Shown here: in pieces, positions 8,586 through 16,733 of the stretch
Position numbering within the stretch: the first letter of the stretch is position 1
Layout: every line of letters starts with the position of its first letter
Origin: Flavobacteriaceae bacterium
GTDB taxonomy: Bacteria; Bacteroidota; Bacteroidia; Flavobacteriales; Flavobacteriaceae
Direction of reading: 5' to 3'
DNA length: 64,000 nucleotides
Assembly: GCA_027490305.1 (NCBI GenBank)
Contig: JAIXYI010000036.1
Coordinates: 144,989-208,988 of the forward strand
Made by a program: the position numbers and the translations under genes
Notes under the pieces: generated by a model
The model's input: only the letters and a program-made list of their open reading frames with translations
The model's database searches: none
What the model was told of the DNA's origin: nothing

Positions 8586-9821
8586 ATGAATAGATATTTA
8601 CTTTTTGTTGTTGGCCTTGCAGCCAGCATGTCGTTCGGACAGCAGCGCTGTGGTATGCAAGCCGCAATGGATCGCGTTTTGAGTAATCCCGCTTTGGCGC
8701 CCGGTTACATCCAGGCACAGGAGCAAATGGATGCCTCGATGCAGAACACCACGTTCAGCACGCAGAGTCCATCAGTCGTTATTACGATTCCGGTTGTGGT
8801 TCACGTTCTATACAAGTCGGCCGTCCAGAACATTTCAGATGCACAGATTGCCACGCAGATTGCCGTTTTGAATGCTGATTATCGCAAATTGAACGCGGAC
8901 TTTTCTACCGTCGTTCCCGCCGTCTTCCAGTCTTTTGGAGCGGATATGGAGCTTAATTTCGTTTTGGCGGCGCGTACACCTGACGAAGAACCCACCACGG
9001 GTATCGAGCGCAAATCAGTAGCCAGTGGTTTCGATTTTTACAACAACTATTATACGTCAACCGGTCTTCCGGCATGGGATCCGTATAGCTACCTGAATAT
9101 TTGGGTAGGTAAGTTCGACGACGCACTAGGCTTACTGGGTTTCGCGTATTTACCTTCTTCCAACTTGCCTGAGTTCGACGGACTCTGTATCGATTACCGC
9201 TATTTCGGCACAACAGGAACTGCCACGGCTCCGTATAACAAAGGTCGCACGGCTACACACGAAATCGGTCACTATTTCAACCTCAAACACCCATGGGGCA
9301 ACGATGGCAGCGCGTGCGGCTCGGGTAACAATAGCGACGGTGTAGCCGATACCCCTGCCACAAGTGATCCGTATTATGAGTGTCCTACATTCCCAGACAA
9401 CACCTATGCGTGTACGACTACGGCGAATGGCTCTATGTTCATGAACTATATGGATTATGTCAACGATGCCTGTATGGCCTTTTTCACCACGGGTCAAAAG
9501 ACACGTGTGACAGCGGCCCTGAACGGACCACGTGTATTGTTGCAGAGCTCCCTGGGCGCTACACCTCTTAGTTTGAGAGAGATTGAATCTAAGAAATTAT
9601 CCATTGCACCGAATCCGGCGTCTGACTATTTCACGATTACGTCAACGAATCCAGTAGAGCACCTCGAGATTATGAACAGTCTCGGTCAGAAAGTGAAGGA
9701 AGTGTCGCTTAATGGCAACACCAATGTAAGCGTACAGGACCTACAGTCAGGTGTATACTTCATTCGTTTTTATGGGGAAGGACAGAAGTATATGAAAACG
9801 AAACGTCTTATCAAGAAATAA
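8586..9821 (+). CDS. Secreted M43-type zinc metalloprotease with T9SS sorting domain
   Basis: The 411-residue protein starts with a signal peptide (MNRYLLFVVGLAASMSFGQ). Its catalytic domain has the metzincin motif HEIGHYFNLKH (225-235, HExxHxxxxxH) and a Met-turn MNYMDY (286-291), as in pappalysin-type M43 proteases. Residues from about 338 (LSIAPNPASDYF...) to the end (GVYFIRFYGEGQKYMKTKRLIKK) form a type A C-terminal domain that directs export through the type IX secretion system. The protein is therefore probably released or surface-attached. It has its own promoter and terminator. Confidence 0.93.
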   Translation: MNRYLLFVVGLAASMSFGQQRCGMQAAMDRVLSNPALAPGYIQAQEQMDASMQNTTFSTQSPSVVITIPVVVHVLYKSAVQNISDAQIATQIAVLNADYRKLNADFSTVVPAVFQSFGADMELNFVLAARTPDEEPTTGIERKSVASGFDFYNNYYTSTGLPAWDPYSYLNIWVGKFDDALGLLGFAYLPSSNLPEFDGLCIDYRYFGTTGTATAPYNKGRTATHEIGHYFNLKHPWGNDGSACGSGNNSDGVADTPATSDPYYECPTFPDNTYACTTTANGSMFMNYMDYVNDACMAFFTTGQKTRVTAALNGPRVLLQSSLGATPLSLREIESKKLSIAPNPASDYFTITSTNPVEHLEIMNSLGQKVKEVSLNGNTNVSVQDLQSGVYFIRFYGEGQKYMKTKRLIKK

Positions 9822-9840
9822 CGACTCGCTAAACTAGAGA

Positions 9841-9867
9841 AAGTCCCGGATACACCGGGACTTTTTT
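9841..9867. terminator. Terminator between convergent metalloprotease genes
   Basis: The stem aagtcccgg / ccgggactt with a 5-nt loop is followed by a T-run on the plus strand. It lies between the ends of two convergent genes and touches the stop codon of the minus-strand gene, so it can serve both. Confidence 0.85.
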
Positions 9868-10624
9868 ATTTCCCGCCATTGGCCTGCAGGTCGGCAATGC
9901 AGTTGGCGTCTAATTGTGGCACGGCTGACGTTTGCATGTTCATGACGCGGTTCTGGCTGGCCCAAAACATAAGGCATTGGTTGTTATCGCAGTGGCGGAT
10001 GTGTTCGGGGTCTTCGTGATCGGTTACCATGTTGGTGCCGAAGTCAACGAGCCCGAGCAGGTGGCATAATTCGTGTTGCAACACGGTGCTTTCCATGATC
10101 GGTCGCGGTGGTTGGTTGACGCCATTGCTGAATGCCCATACGGTGTTTTCATAGATAACACATGAGGTATTGAGATAGGCTGTGCCTAAGACCGCGCCCG
10201 TTGCGGTATCGCTGGCAGAGCGTCCGTCAACGAATAGGATGCATAGTGCCAGTTCGCCGGTGTTGTTGTACGCCGTACGATTGTCGGTTTCCAGCTTACG
10301 TATTTCCGATGTGGTATACGGCGAGGTGCCGGGGCTCTCTATCTGCCGCTGTGTGATGAAAATGCCTCCTGGTTTGTTCAGACGGGCCTCGAGAAAATTC
10401 TGAAGCGACGTCACGGCGGCATCTGATGGTTTATATTGGCCGATATACAAAATCTCGACGTTGAGTCGCTGATAGTCATCCGCCGAAAGGAAATCGTGTG
10501 CACTGCTTCCGGCGGGTTGTTGGTTCGGACGTGGGTTGACGCCGTCTTCCACCATCGATCCGCTGTCGTCAGACGAACAGCTAAAGGCCAGAGCAAGCAG
10601 GCACAGTAATACAAGTTTTTTCAT
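9866..10624 (-). CDS. Lipoprotein zinc metalloprotease
   Basis: The start is the ATG at 10624 (MKKLVLLCLLALAFSC); the track begins at an upstream TTG that lies just after a -7 promoter box. The lipobox LAFSC places the acylated Cys at 16, followed by an SSDDSG spacer. The 252-residue protein has HELCHLLGLVDFG (184-196, HExxHxxGxxD), a metzincin-like zinc site, followed by EHIRHCDNNQCLMFW, which resembles the Met-turn region of small Flavobacteria membrane metalloproteases. The substrate is unknown. It is convergent with the secreted M43 protease. Confidence 0.82.
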   Translation of the reverse strand: MKKLVLLCLLALAFSCSSDDSGSMVEDGVNPRPNQQPAGSSAHDFLSADDYQRLNVEILYIGQYKPSDAAVTSLQNFLEARLNKPGGIFITQRQIESPGTSPYTTSEIRKLETDNRTAYNNTGELALCILFVDGRSASDTATGAVLGTAYLNTSCVIYENTVWAFSNGVNQPPRPIMESTVLQHELCHLLGLVDFGTNMVTDHEDPEHIRHCDNNQCLMFWASQNRVMNMQTSAVPQLDANCIADLQANGGK

Positions 10625-10636
10625 ACGCTTTTCTTT

Positions 10637-10644
10637 CAAAGATA
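10637..10644 (-). promoter_or_regulatory. -7 promoter box of the lipoprotein metalloprotease gene
   Basis: TATCTTTG on the minus strand matches TAnnTTTG and lies 12 bases before the ATG at 10624. No -33 element is evident. Confidence 0.5.
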
Positions 10645-10661
10645 AGAAAAACGACGTAAGA

Positions 10662-11369
10662 CTATAGGTTCGTCAGTCGCGCGAGGTAGTCGTAATGCGA
10701 ACCTTCCGTAATTAGTTCGCACGCCAGTCCGTTGTGATGGGCGGCCGTCTGCAAGGTGTTGAAGTCGAGGTAGAGCCACGGAAACGGCGGGTCGGTTTGC
10801 CCTTTATAAGAAATGGTAAACGTGAGCTCACCGTAGTAGTTGCCTGCCGGAATCCAATGGGCGCCGTCCTCATCTGTGTCGAACATATACAGAATGTCGG
10901 AGCTGTCAATCAATATCTGTCCGTTCGGTAACAGGAGTTTTTTTAACTGTTGTAGGGAAGAAGCCACCCGCGCCATGGTGCCAAAAATACCCGTACCGTT
11001 CATGAGCAGCAATAGCGTGTCGAATTGTTCGTTTTCGAGGCGCATGACGTCCGTAAGCCGCGTCTCGCGAACGCCTCTCAGGCGGCAGGTTTCGATGGCG
11101 CCTTCCGATACATCAATAGCCATTACGTCGATTTGTCGTTTATTTTGGAGGTAAAGGGCGTGGCTGCCGGCACCACATCCGATATCAAGCACACGGCCTT
11201 TAGCCAGACGAAGTGCAGTTTGCTCGATGACCGGCATTTGGTCAAAGTCGCGAAATAGGTAGGCAACAGGCATTTCATCTGGTTCCGAGATATCGGTCTC
11301 TGTGATAAGGTCTTCCGGAGCGTTGCCGGTTTGATAGTCAAGAATGGCTTTACCGAAAAGGTCGTTCAT
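10662..11369 (-). CDS. Class I SAM-dependent methyltransferase
   Basis: Start chosen at MNDLFGKAILDYQTG (11369); the longer ORF runs through the divergent ykgJ-like gene. The 235-residue protein has motif I VLDIGCGAGSHALYLQ, an acidic motif II (VMAIDVSEG) and a motif IV region FDTLLLLMNGTGIFGT, typical of the methyltransferase type 11/25 fold. The C-terminal part (GELTFTISYKGQTDPPFPWLYLDFNTL) is family-specific. The substrate is unknown. Only 26 bp separate it from the divergent YkgJ-family gene. Confidence 0.85.
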   Translation of the reverse strand: MNDLFGKAILDYQTGNAPEDLITETDISEPDEMPVAYLFRDFDQMPVIEQTALRLAKGRVLDIGCGAGSHALYLQNKRQIDVMAIDVSEGAIETCRLRGVRETRLTDVMRLENEQFDTLLLLMNGTGIFGTMARVASSLQQLKKLLLPNGQILIDSSDILYMFDTDEDGAHWIPAGNYYGELTFTISYKGQTDPPFPWLYLDFNTLQTAAHHNGLACELITEGSHYDYLARLTNL

Positions 11370-11383
11370 GTGGGGAAAGGATA

Positions 11384-11391
11384 TACTTTTG
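11384..11391 (+). promoter_or_regulatory. -7 promoter box directly before the YkgJ-family gene
   Basis: TACTTTTG fits TAnnTTTG and ends 4 bases before the ATG at 11396, which would give a leaderless or nearly leaderless mRNA. No -33 element is clear. Confidence 0.45.
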
Positions 11392-11395
11392 TGGT

Positions 11396-11890
11396 ATGAA
11401 ACCCGATTTACAACAGTTGCCTGGCCTGGCCAAAGATAAGCATAACGAAAACAGGAAGTACTTCGAGAAATTGCGAAAGAAGCCGCCGCGCAACCTGGAT
11501 TATGTGATGCAGGAATTGCACGACGCCGAGTTTCAACGGACGGACTGTCTTTCCTGCGCCAATTGTTGCAAGACAACCGGGCCGCTTTTTACCGAAGCGG
11601 ATATTGAGCGTATTGCGAAACACCTTCGGTTGAAGCCGCAGCAGTTCATCGACACGTATCTGCGCGTCGATGAAGACGGCGACCGGGTGTTGCAGTCGGT
11701 GCCCTGCACCTTTCTGGATGCCGAGAATTATTGCCTGATCTATGAAGTGCGGCCCAAAGCCTGTCGGGAGTATCCGCATACCGACCGGAAGAAATTCCAG
11801 CAAATCACCCACCTTACGTTGAAAAATGTAGAAATGTGCCCAGCGGCGTTCAATATCGTCGAGGAAATGAAACGAAGGATGCCGTTGTAG
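11396..11890 (+). CDS. YkgJ family cysteine-cluster protein
   Basis: The 164-residue protein has the cluster CLSCANCC (51-58), followed by PCTFLDAENYCLIYEVRPKACREYPH and a late Cys (MCPAAF). This is the Cys pattern of the YkgJ/CxxCxxCC family, predicted to bind a metal or an iron-sulfur cluster. Its function is not established. The start ATG lies immediately downstream of a -7 promoter box. Confidence 0.88.
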   Translation: MKPDLQQLPGLAKDKHNENRKYFEKLRKKPPRNLDYVMQELHDAEFQRTDCLSCANCCKTTGPLFTEADIERIAKHLRLKPQQFIDTYLRVDEDGDRVLQSVPCTFLDAENYCLIYEVRPKACREYPHTDRKKFQQITHLTLKNVEMCPAAFNIVEEMKRRMPL

Positions 11891-12178
11891 GGGAAGGTGA
11901 GGGTTGAGAGTTGAGGGTTGATGGTTGATAGTTGAGGGTTGGGGAAGAAGCCGCGTGAGGGATCGGCGCATTGTCTGAGCTCTTTTTGCGGAGGAACGAA
12001 GCAAAAAAGCGAGTGCGGAGAGCCCGACCCTTCGGCAGGTTCGGGGTAGGCCGGATCGTATTTTGTTGGTTGCCGAAGGGGCACGCCATAGGGAAGATCG
12101 AAAGTTTTGAAGATCGTAAGTTCGGAGACTAGACGTAGGAATATCTCACGGCACGACGATGAATTTTTCCCATTAAAA
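11891..12178. other. Intergenic region with heptad repeats and a GC-rich imperfect palindrome
   Basis: About 290 bases hold no convincing gene. The first part (11903-11944) is a heptanucleotide tract. Around 12027-12055 there is a GC-rich imperfect palindrome (cccgacccttcggcaggttcgggg). ORFs in the track here translate repeats and are not credible. Confidence 0.6.
11903..11944. repeat. Heptanucleotide tandem tract, six GTTGAnn units
   Basis: Six consecutive 7-base units read GTTGAGA, GTTGAGG, GTTGATG, GTTGATA, GTTGAGG and GTTGGGG. The tract lies between the ykgJ-like gene and the end of the thrS-rplT operon. Confidence 0.85.
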
Positions 12179-12207
12179 AACCCGCTCGTGAAAGCGGGTT
12201 TTTTTAG
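12179..12207. terminator. Terminator of the thrS-infC-rpmI-rplT operon
   Basis: The stem aacccgct / agcgggtt with a short loop is flanked by an A-run and a T-run. It lies 27 bases after the rplT stop on the minus strand and could act in both directions. Confidence 0.85.
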
Positions 12208-12233
12208 TAAGTCGTTCCGGTTTATAAAAACGT

Positions 12234-12578
12234 TTATTTTACTTTTTTCACGACGGCTTTGAAAGCCTCCGGATGGTTCATCGCGAGGTCAGCGAGTACT
12301 TTACGGTTCAGTTCGATACCGTTTTTCTTCACTGCTCCGATGAATTTTGAGTAGGACATTCCTTCCAGACGGGCTCCTGCGTTGATACGCTGGATCCACA
12401 ATGCACGGAAGTTACGTTTTTTCGCCTTGCGGTCGCGGTATGCATACTGCATCGCTTTTTCAACGGCGTTTTTCGCTACTGTCCAAACGTTTTTACGACG
12501 TCCAAAGAAACCTTTGGCTTGCTTCAATACTTTTTTTCTACGTGCCCTTTTGGCAACTGAGTTTACTGATCTTGGCAT
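12234..12578 (-). CDS. rplT: 50S ribosomal protein L20
   Basis: The 114-residue basic protein begins [32 protein letters not shown] and contains [26 protein letters not shown], the L20 signature. L20 binds 23S rRNA early in 50S assembly and, in other bacteria, also represses translation of its own operon. It is the last gene of the thrS-infC-rpmI-rplT cluster, followed by a terminator. The 151-base gap to rpmI contains a heptad tract. Confidence 0.98.
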   Translation of the reverse strand: MPRSVNSVAKRARRKKVLKQAKGFFGRRKNVWTVAKNAVEKAMQYAYRDRKAKKRNFRALWIQRINAGARLEGMSYSKFIGAVKKNGIELNRKVLADLAMNHPEAFKAVVKKVK

Positions 12579-12660
12579 ACTTTACTTTTTTTTGCTGCAG
12601 GCGCCTTTCGGTCTTTGAAGCCTGACAACAGGGTTATTAAATGTTAAACCTGTGAGCGTG

Positions 12661-12688
12661 GTTGTGGGTGTTGGGTGTTTGGTGGCTG
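12661..12688. repeat. Heptanucleotide tract in the rpmI-rplT gap
   Basis: Four 7-base units, GTTGTGG, GTGTTGG, GTGTTTG and GTGGCTG, stand between rpmI and rplT. Confidence 0.65.
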
Positions 12689-12729
12689 GATATAGGTCCA
12701 AAAACCAATCTCCAAAAACAGAAAACCTC

Positions 12730-12927
12730 TTAGATGATTCTAAGTTGCTCTTTTACGCTCTTTACGTCAGACTGGTGAACCAGTGCGGAATGCGTCAACG
12801 CCAGTTTGCGTTTCTTCGATTTCTTGGTGAGGATGTGGCTCTTGAAAGCGTGCTTCCTCTTGATTTTACCAGAGCCCGTCACTTTAAAGCGTTTCTTGGC
12901 GCTGGATTTGGTTTTCATTTTAGGCAT
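12730..12927 (-). CDS. rpmI: 50S ribosomal protein L35
   Basis: The 65-residue basic protein begins [42 protein letters not shown]-like (here [16 protein letters not shown]), the full L35 signature. It is a component of the large ribosomal subunit and lies between infC and rplT on the minus strand, as in most bacteria. Confidence 0.98.
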   Translation of the reverse strand: MPKMKTKSSAKKRFKVTGSGKIKRKHAFKSHILTKKSKKRKLALTHSALVHQSDVKSVKEQLRII

Positions 12928-12970
12928 AATTCCTAACTTATTGTGGTTCGACTTACTCTTTTTTTAGTTT

Positions 12971-13041
12971 AAAGTCTGAAGTCGCAAGTCTAAAGTCATC
13001 GTTTGTTTCAACTTCTTCCCACTTTCGACTTTCAACTTTCA
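12971..13041. repeat. Two heptanucleotide tracts in the infC-rpmI gap
   Basis: Units AAAGTCT, GAAGTCG, CAAGTCT and AAAGTCA (12971-12998) are followed by ACTTTCG, ACTTTCA and ACTTTCA (13021-13041). The second set reads GTTGAAA-like on the opposite strand, related to the tract at 11903. Confidence 0.75.
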
Positions 13042-13049
13042 ACTTCTCC

Positions 13050-13616
13050 TTACTTCACCGGCTTCTTTTTCGGCGCGATGAACATGATCATCCGTTTTCC
13101 TTCCAGGACCGGCATTGACTCGACTTTTCCGAATTCTTCGAGGTCTTGCGCCAGACGAAGGAGGAGGATCTGGCCCTGTTCCTTATAGATGATCGACCGT
13201 CCTTTGAAAAACACGAATGCCTTGAGTTTGGATCCTTCTTTCAGGAACTTCTCGGCATTCTTTTTCTTGAACTCGTAATCGTGCTCGTCGGTCTGTGGGC
13301 CGAAACGAATTTCTTTTATGACTACCTGCGCTGATTTTGCTTTCAGCGCTTTATCGCGTTTCTTTTGTTCGTAAAGAAACTTCTTATAGTCCATTATTTT
13401 ACATACCGGTGGTTCGGCGTTCGGCGAGATCTCGACCAGGTCAAGACCCTGCTCGTCGGCGATAGCCAACGCTTGCGATGTTTTGTAGATACCAGGCTCA
13501 ATGCCCTCACCTACAAGACGTACTTCCGGTACGCGGATGAATTGGTTGATCCGGTGCGGATCTTTTTTTTCTACACGGGCAGGGCCCCTGTTATTGCTTC
13601 TTAATGCTATGGCTAT
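13050..13616 (-). CDS. infC: Translation initiation factor IF-3, probable AUA start
   Basis: IF-3 binds the 30S subunit and checks the initiator tRNA and start codon. The track ORF starts at an internal TTG and lacks the N-terminal domain. Reading upstream in frame adds the expected residues ...[35 protein letters not shown], then RSNNRGPA, and reaches a TGA stop at 13617-13619. No ATG, GTG or TTG lies between that stop and the conserved region. The only start-like codons are ATA at 13616-13614 and ATA at 13610-13608. The gene thus appears to start at AUA, comparable to the AUU start of E. coli infC used for autoregulation. The protein would be about 188 residues, normal for IF-3, and starts 13 bases after the thrS stop. 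Confidence 0.93.
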   Translation of the reverse strand: MAIALRSNNRGPARVEKKDPHRINQFIRVPEVRLVGEGIEPGIYKTSQALAIADEQGLDLVEISPNAEPPVCKIMDYKKFLYEQKKRDKALKAKSAQVVIKEIRFGPQTDEHDYEFKKKNAEKFLKEGSKLKAFVFFKGRSIIYKEQGQILLLRLAQDLEEFGKVESMPVLEGKRMIMFIAPKKKPVK

Positions 13617-13629
13617 TCAGTATTTAGCG

Positions 13630-15582
13630 TTAAACTTCGAATGTTTTCAATGTCTTGGCAACTTCCTCTTGTACGAGCGCAGCGAAATCGTCAATTGAGT
13701 AGCTGGCGTTGCCGCGTCCTTCCTGTCCGTGACGACGGACTGAAACCGTACCGTTTTTCTCTTCCTCTTCACCCACAATCAGCATAAACGGGAATTTCTT
13801 CGTTTCAGCCTCCCGGATTTTCTTTCCGATCGTCTCGTTGCGGTTGTCAATTAGGGCGCGAATTTCGTGATTTTCAAGTAAATCTAAAACTTTTTTCGCA
13901 TAATTTTCATACTTCTCACTGAGAGACAAGATGATAGCTTGCTCAGGCATTAGCCACAAAGGGAAGTTGCCTGCGGTGTGTTCGAGCAGGATGGCAATGA
14001 AGCGCTCCATTGACCCGAACGGCGCACGGTGGATCATGACCGGGCGGTGCAGTTCGTTGTCAGACCCTTTGTAGGTCAGTTCGAAGCGCTCCGGCAGGTT
14101 ATAATCTACCTGGATTGTACCCAACTGCCACTGACGCCCAAGAGCATCTTTCACCATGAAGTCGAGTTTCGGGCCGTAGAAAGCGGCTTCGCCGTATTCC
14201 ACCACCGTATTGAGTCCTTTGTCGCGTGCCGCATTGATGATGGCGTTCTCTGCTTTTTCCCAATTTTCGTCAGAGCCAATATACTTTTCGCGGTTTTCCT
14301 GGTCGCGAAGTGAAATCTGTGCGGTGAAGTTTTCGAATCCGAGCGAGCCGAAAACGTAAAGTACGAGGTCGATTACTTTCTTGAATTCCTCATCCAATTG
14401 CTCGGGCGTACAGAAGATATGGGCATCGTCCTGCGTAAAACCACGTACCCGGGTCAGGCCGTGAAGCTCACCGGATTGTTCGTATCGATACACGGTGCCA
14501 AATTCGGCATAGCGTTTCGGAAGATCCTTATACGACCACGGTTTGTTGTTGTATATTTCGCAGTGGTGCGGACAGTTCATCGGCTTGAGGAGGAATTCCT
14601 CTCCTTCCGCCGGAGTATGGATGGGCTGAAAGGAATCCGCGCCGTATTTCGCGTAATGTCCGGACGTCACATACAGTTCTTTCTGCCCGATGTGCGGCGT
14701 CACTACCTGTTCGTAACCGGCTTTTTTCTGTGCTTTTTTCAGGAATTGCTCGAGACGGTCCCGAAGGGCGGCACCTTTTGGCAACCAGAGGGGAAGTCCC
14801 TGTCCGACTTTCTGCGAAAACGCAAAAAGCTCCAGCTCTTTCCCAAGTTTGCGGTGGTCGCGGCGCTTGGCTTCTTCCAGCAATTCCAGGTAATCGGCAA
14901 GGTCTTTTTGTTTCGGGAACGACACGCCGTAGACCCGGGTCAATTGTTTGTTCTTTTCGTCACCGCGCCAGTAGGCACCGGCTACGCTCATGATTTTCAT
15001 CGCTTTGATCAGTCCGGTGTTTGGGATGTGTCCGCCACGGCAAAGATCCGTGAAGGTCGCGTGGTCACAGAAAGTGATTGTTCCGTCTTCCAGGTTCTCG
15101 ATCAGCTCGATTTTATATGGGTTGTTTTCCTTTTTGTAGAAAGCCAGGGCGTCGGCTTTGCTTGCTGACCGCATCCGGAATTCGTGTTTTTCGCGTGCGA
15201 TTTCAAGTACACGGTCTTCTATCTTCTTAAAGTCGGCATCGGAGATTTTGTGTTCGCCAAAGTCGACATCATAGTAAAAGCCTGTTTCGATGGCCGGACC
15301 GATGGTAAGCTTGATCCCAGGATACAGTTCTTGCAGGGCCTGTGCCATCACGTGCGAAGTAGAGTGCCAGAACGCCTTTTTACCTTCCTTGTCGTTCCAG
15401 GTATAGAGAACCAGCGAACCGTCGGTGGTGAGCGGGGTTTCGGTCTCGACGGTCGTGCCGTTGAATGCGGCGGAAATCACGTTCCGCGCCAAACCTTCAC
15501 TGATGCTCTTCGCGACGTCCATGGGTGTGGCGCCGTTTTCGAATTCCCGTACCGATCCGTCGGGCAAGGTAATTTTGATCAT
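13630..15582 (-). CDS. thrS: Threonine--tRNA ligase
   Basis: The enzyme charges tRNA-Thr. The start is the ATG at 15582 ([17 protein letters not shown]); the track uses a TTG three codons earlier. The 650-residue protein has an N-terminal TGS domain (1 to about 60), the editing domain with [11 protein letters not shown] (HxxxH, about 75-85) and a late Cys-His block [10 protein letters not shown], then the class II catalytic core. The core holds [10 protein letters not shown] with the zinc-binding Cys, [35 protein letters not shown] (motif 2) and [21 protein letters not shown] (motif 3). An anticodon-binding domain ends the protein. It leads the thrS-infC-rpmI-rplT operon. Confidence 0.98.
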   Translation of the reverse strand: MIKITLPDGSVREFENGATPMDVAKSISEGLARNVISAAFNGTTVETETPLTTDGSLVLYTWNDKEGKKAFWHSTSHVMAQALQELYPGIKLTIGPAIETGFYYDVDFGEHKISDADFKKIEDRVLEIAREKHEFRMRSASKADALAFYKKENNPYKIELIENLEDGTITFCDHATFTDLCRGGHIPNTGLIKAMKIMSVAGAYWRGDEKNKQLTRVYGVSFPKQKDLADYLELLEEAKRRDHRKLGKELELFAFSQKVGQGLPLWLPKGAALRDRLEQFLKKAQKKAGYEQVVTPHIGQKELYVTSGHYAKYGADSFQPIHTPAEGEEFLLKPMNCPHHCEIYNNKPWSYKDLPKRYAEFGTVYRYEQSGELHGLTRVRGFTQDDAHIFCTPEQLDEEFKKVIDLVLYVFGSLGFENFTAQISLRDQENREKYIGSDENWEKAENAIINAARDKGLNTVVEYGEAAFYGPKLDFMVKDALGRQWQLGTIQVDYNLPERFELTYKGSDNELHRPVMIHRAPFGSMERFIAILLEHTAGNFPLWLMPEQAIILSLSEKYENYAKKVLDLLENHEIRALIDNRNETIGKKIREAETKKFPFMLIVGEEEEKNGTVSVRRHGQEGRGNASYSIDDFAALVQEEVAKTLKTFEV

Positions 15583-15602
15583 TGTCCTCAAATTTGGAAG
15601 CG

Positions 15603-15633
15603 CAAAGATAGCGGATTAACGCTGTTGAAACAA
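15603..15633 (-). promoter_or_regulatory. Promoter of the thrS operon
   Basis: On the minus strand TTG (15633-15631) and TATCTTTG (15610-15603) are spaced by 20 bp, fitting the Bacteroidota consensus. The -7 box is 20 bases before the thrS ATG. Confidence 0.65.
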
Positions 15634-15653
15634 GCCGGCGCCGGGCTCATTCA

Positions 15654-15890
15654 CTATCGCGATTTCCGAAGTGTATTTTCCAGGTGGTCGATCGCTTCGT
15701 CGGCGATGGCGACGAGCTCCTCGGCCTGTTCCGGTATTTCGTACATCCGACCCGACACGACATCGGCTAACTCCTGGCGAAAGCGAAGAAGGAGTTCGTT
15801 GGCATGGCGCGGACCCAGGACGAGTTGTGCTTCAAAAGCAAGTTCATAGCGTCGGGTAAGTGCCTTGATTTTCTTTTCTACAGTAAGCAT
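15654..15890 (-). CDS. Small hypothetical protein, helical
   Basis: The 78-residue protein (MLTVEKKIKALTRRYELAFEAQ...) is rich in Leu, Glu, Ala and Arg and is probably all helical. I do not recognise a family. Credible amino-acid composition, an ATG start, a TATTTTCG box upstream and its position in a gap between recR and thrS support a real gene. An overlapping plus-strand ORF has unlikely composition. Function unknown. Confidence 0.5.
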   Translation of the reverse strand: MLTVEKKIKALTRRYELAFEAQLVLGPRHANELLLRFRQELADVVSGRMYEIPEQAEELVAIADEAIDHLENTLRKSR

Positions 15891-16022
15891 AAAAAAATCG
15901 TTCTGGTCACGAAAATAGGAAAACGGGTACGTTTGTCAAAGCGAATGGGTGTTTTCTTCAGTCTTTTTTTGTGTACTGTCAAACAATATGAAGGTGCTTG
16001 ACAGGATATCCCAAATACCGTA

Positions 16023-16052
16023 TTGGCCTTCGGCATGTAACGCCTATTTTTG
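16023..16052 (+). promoter_or_regulatory. Promoter of recR
   Basis: TTG (16023-16025) and TATTTTTG (16045-16052) are spaced by 19 bp. The box ends 4 bases before the recR ATG, so transcription probably starts at or very near the start codon. Confidence 0.6.
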
Positions 16053-16056
16053 CGGT

Positions 16057-16677
16057 ATGGAATTTTCATCTAAACTGCTTGAGAATGCTGTCAATGAAAT
16101 GGCCCAACTGCCAGGGATTGGACGTCGGACGGCGCTACGACTGGTGTTGCACCTGCTCCGCCAGCCTGCCGAGCGTACGGAATTCCTGTCGGTAGCGCTT
16201 TCGCGTATGCGGGACGAGATACGCTATTGCGACAATTGCCATAACATCTCGGATACCGACCAGTGTGATATTTGCGCCAACGAGCGCCGGGACCATTCGC
16301 TGGTGTGCGTGGTGGAAGACATACGGGACGTAATGGCAGTTGAAAATACCCGCCAGTTCAAAGGGATTTACCATGTGTTAGGTGGTCGCATTTCGCCAGT
16401 TGACGGCGTAGGTCCCGGACAGCTTAAGATACAATCATTGGTTGAGAAGGTGCGTTCGGGAAGTGTGAGCGAAGTCATATTTGCACTGAGCCCAACGATG
16501 GAAGGCGACACTACAAATTTTTATATATACCGACAGTTGAATGAGTATCCTGTGGTATTTTCTACCATTGCCCGTGGAATCTCTGTCGGGGATGAGTTGG
16601 AGTTTGCTGATGAAGTTACGTTGGGAAGAAGTATCTTACAACGCGTTCCTTTCGAGCGATCATTTGGGGCCTCATAA
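16057..16677 (+). CDS. recR: Recombination protein RecR
   Basis: RecR works with RecO (and RecF) to load RecA at gaps. Start chosen at [15 protein letters not shown]; the track ORF extends upstream through the promoter. The 206-residue protein has the helix-hairpin-helix [17 protein letters not shown] (18-34), a C4 zinc finger (Cys58, Cys61, Cys70, Cys73), and a Toprim domain beginning [15 protein letters not shown] and including [12 protein letters not shown]. The length is normal. The polysaccharide operon promoter follows within 10 bases of its stop. Confidence 0.97.
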   Translation: MEFSSKLLENAVNEMAQLPGIGRRTALRLVLHLLRQPAERTEFLSVALSRMRDEIRYCDNCHNISDTDQCDICANERRDHSLVCVVEDIRDVMAVENTRQFKGIYHVLGGRISPVDGVGPGQLKIQSLVEKVRSGSVSEVIFALSPTMEGDTTNFYIYRQLNEYPVVFSTIARGISVGDELEFADEVTLGRSILQRVPFERSFGAS

Positions 16678-16684
16678 TGGTCTT

Positions 16685-16714
16685 TTTGATTTTGGCAGGG
16701 AAAGTCTATATTTG
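16685..16714 (+). promoter_or_regulatory. Promoter at the head of the polysaccharide cluster
   Basis: TTTG (16685-16688) and TATATTTG (16707-16714) are spaced by 18 bp and match both Bacteroidota elements. The first gene of the cluster starts 19 bases downstream. Confidence 0.7.
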
Positions 16715-16733
16715 TTAACTAATTATACCGCTA

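Noticed and set aside
11903-11944. Heptad tract considered as a CRISPR or phage attachment site
   Set aside because: Units are only 7 bases without spacers, and no integrase or mobile element gene is nearby.
12027-12055. GC-rich imperfect palindrome considered as a terminator or REP element
   Set aside because: No T-run follows, and only one copy was noticed in the window, so no class can be assigned.
11408-12089. Minus-strand ORFs over the ykgJ-like gene and the heptad tract
   Set aside because: The protein sequence is translated repeat (QPSTLN-type runs) and antisense of a real gene.
14398-15168. 256-codon plus-strand ORF inside thrS
   Set aside because: It lies wholly antisense to a clear thrS gene and has no recognisable motif.
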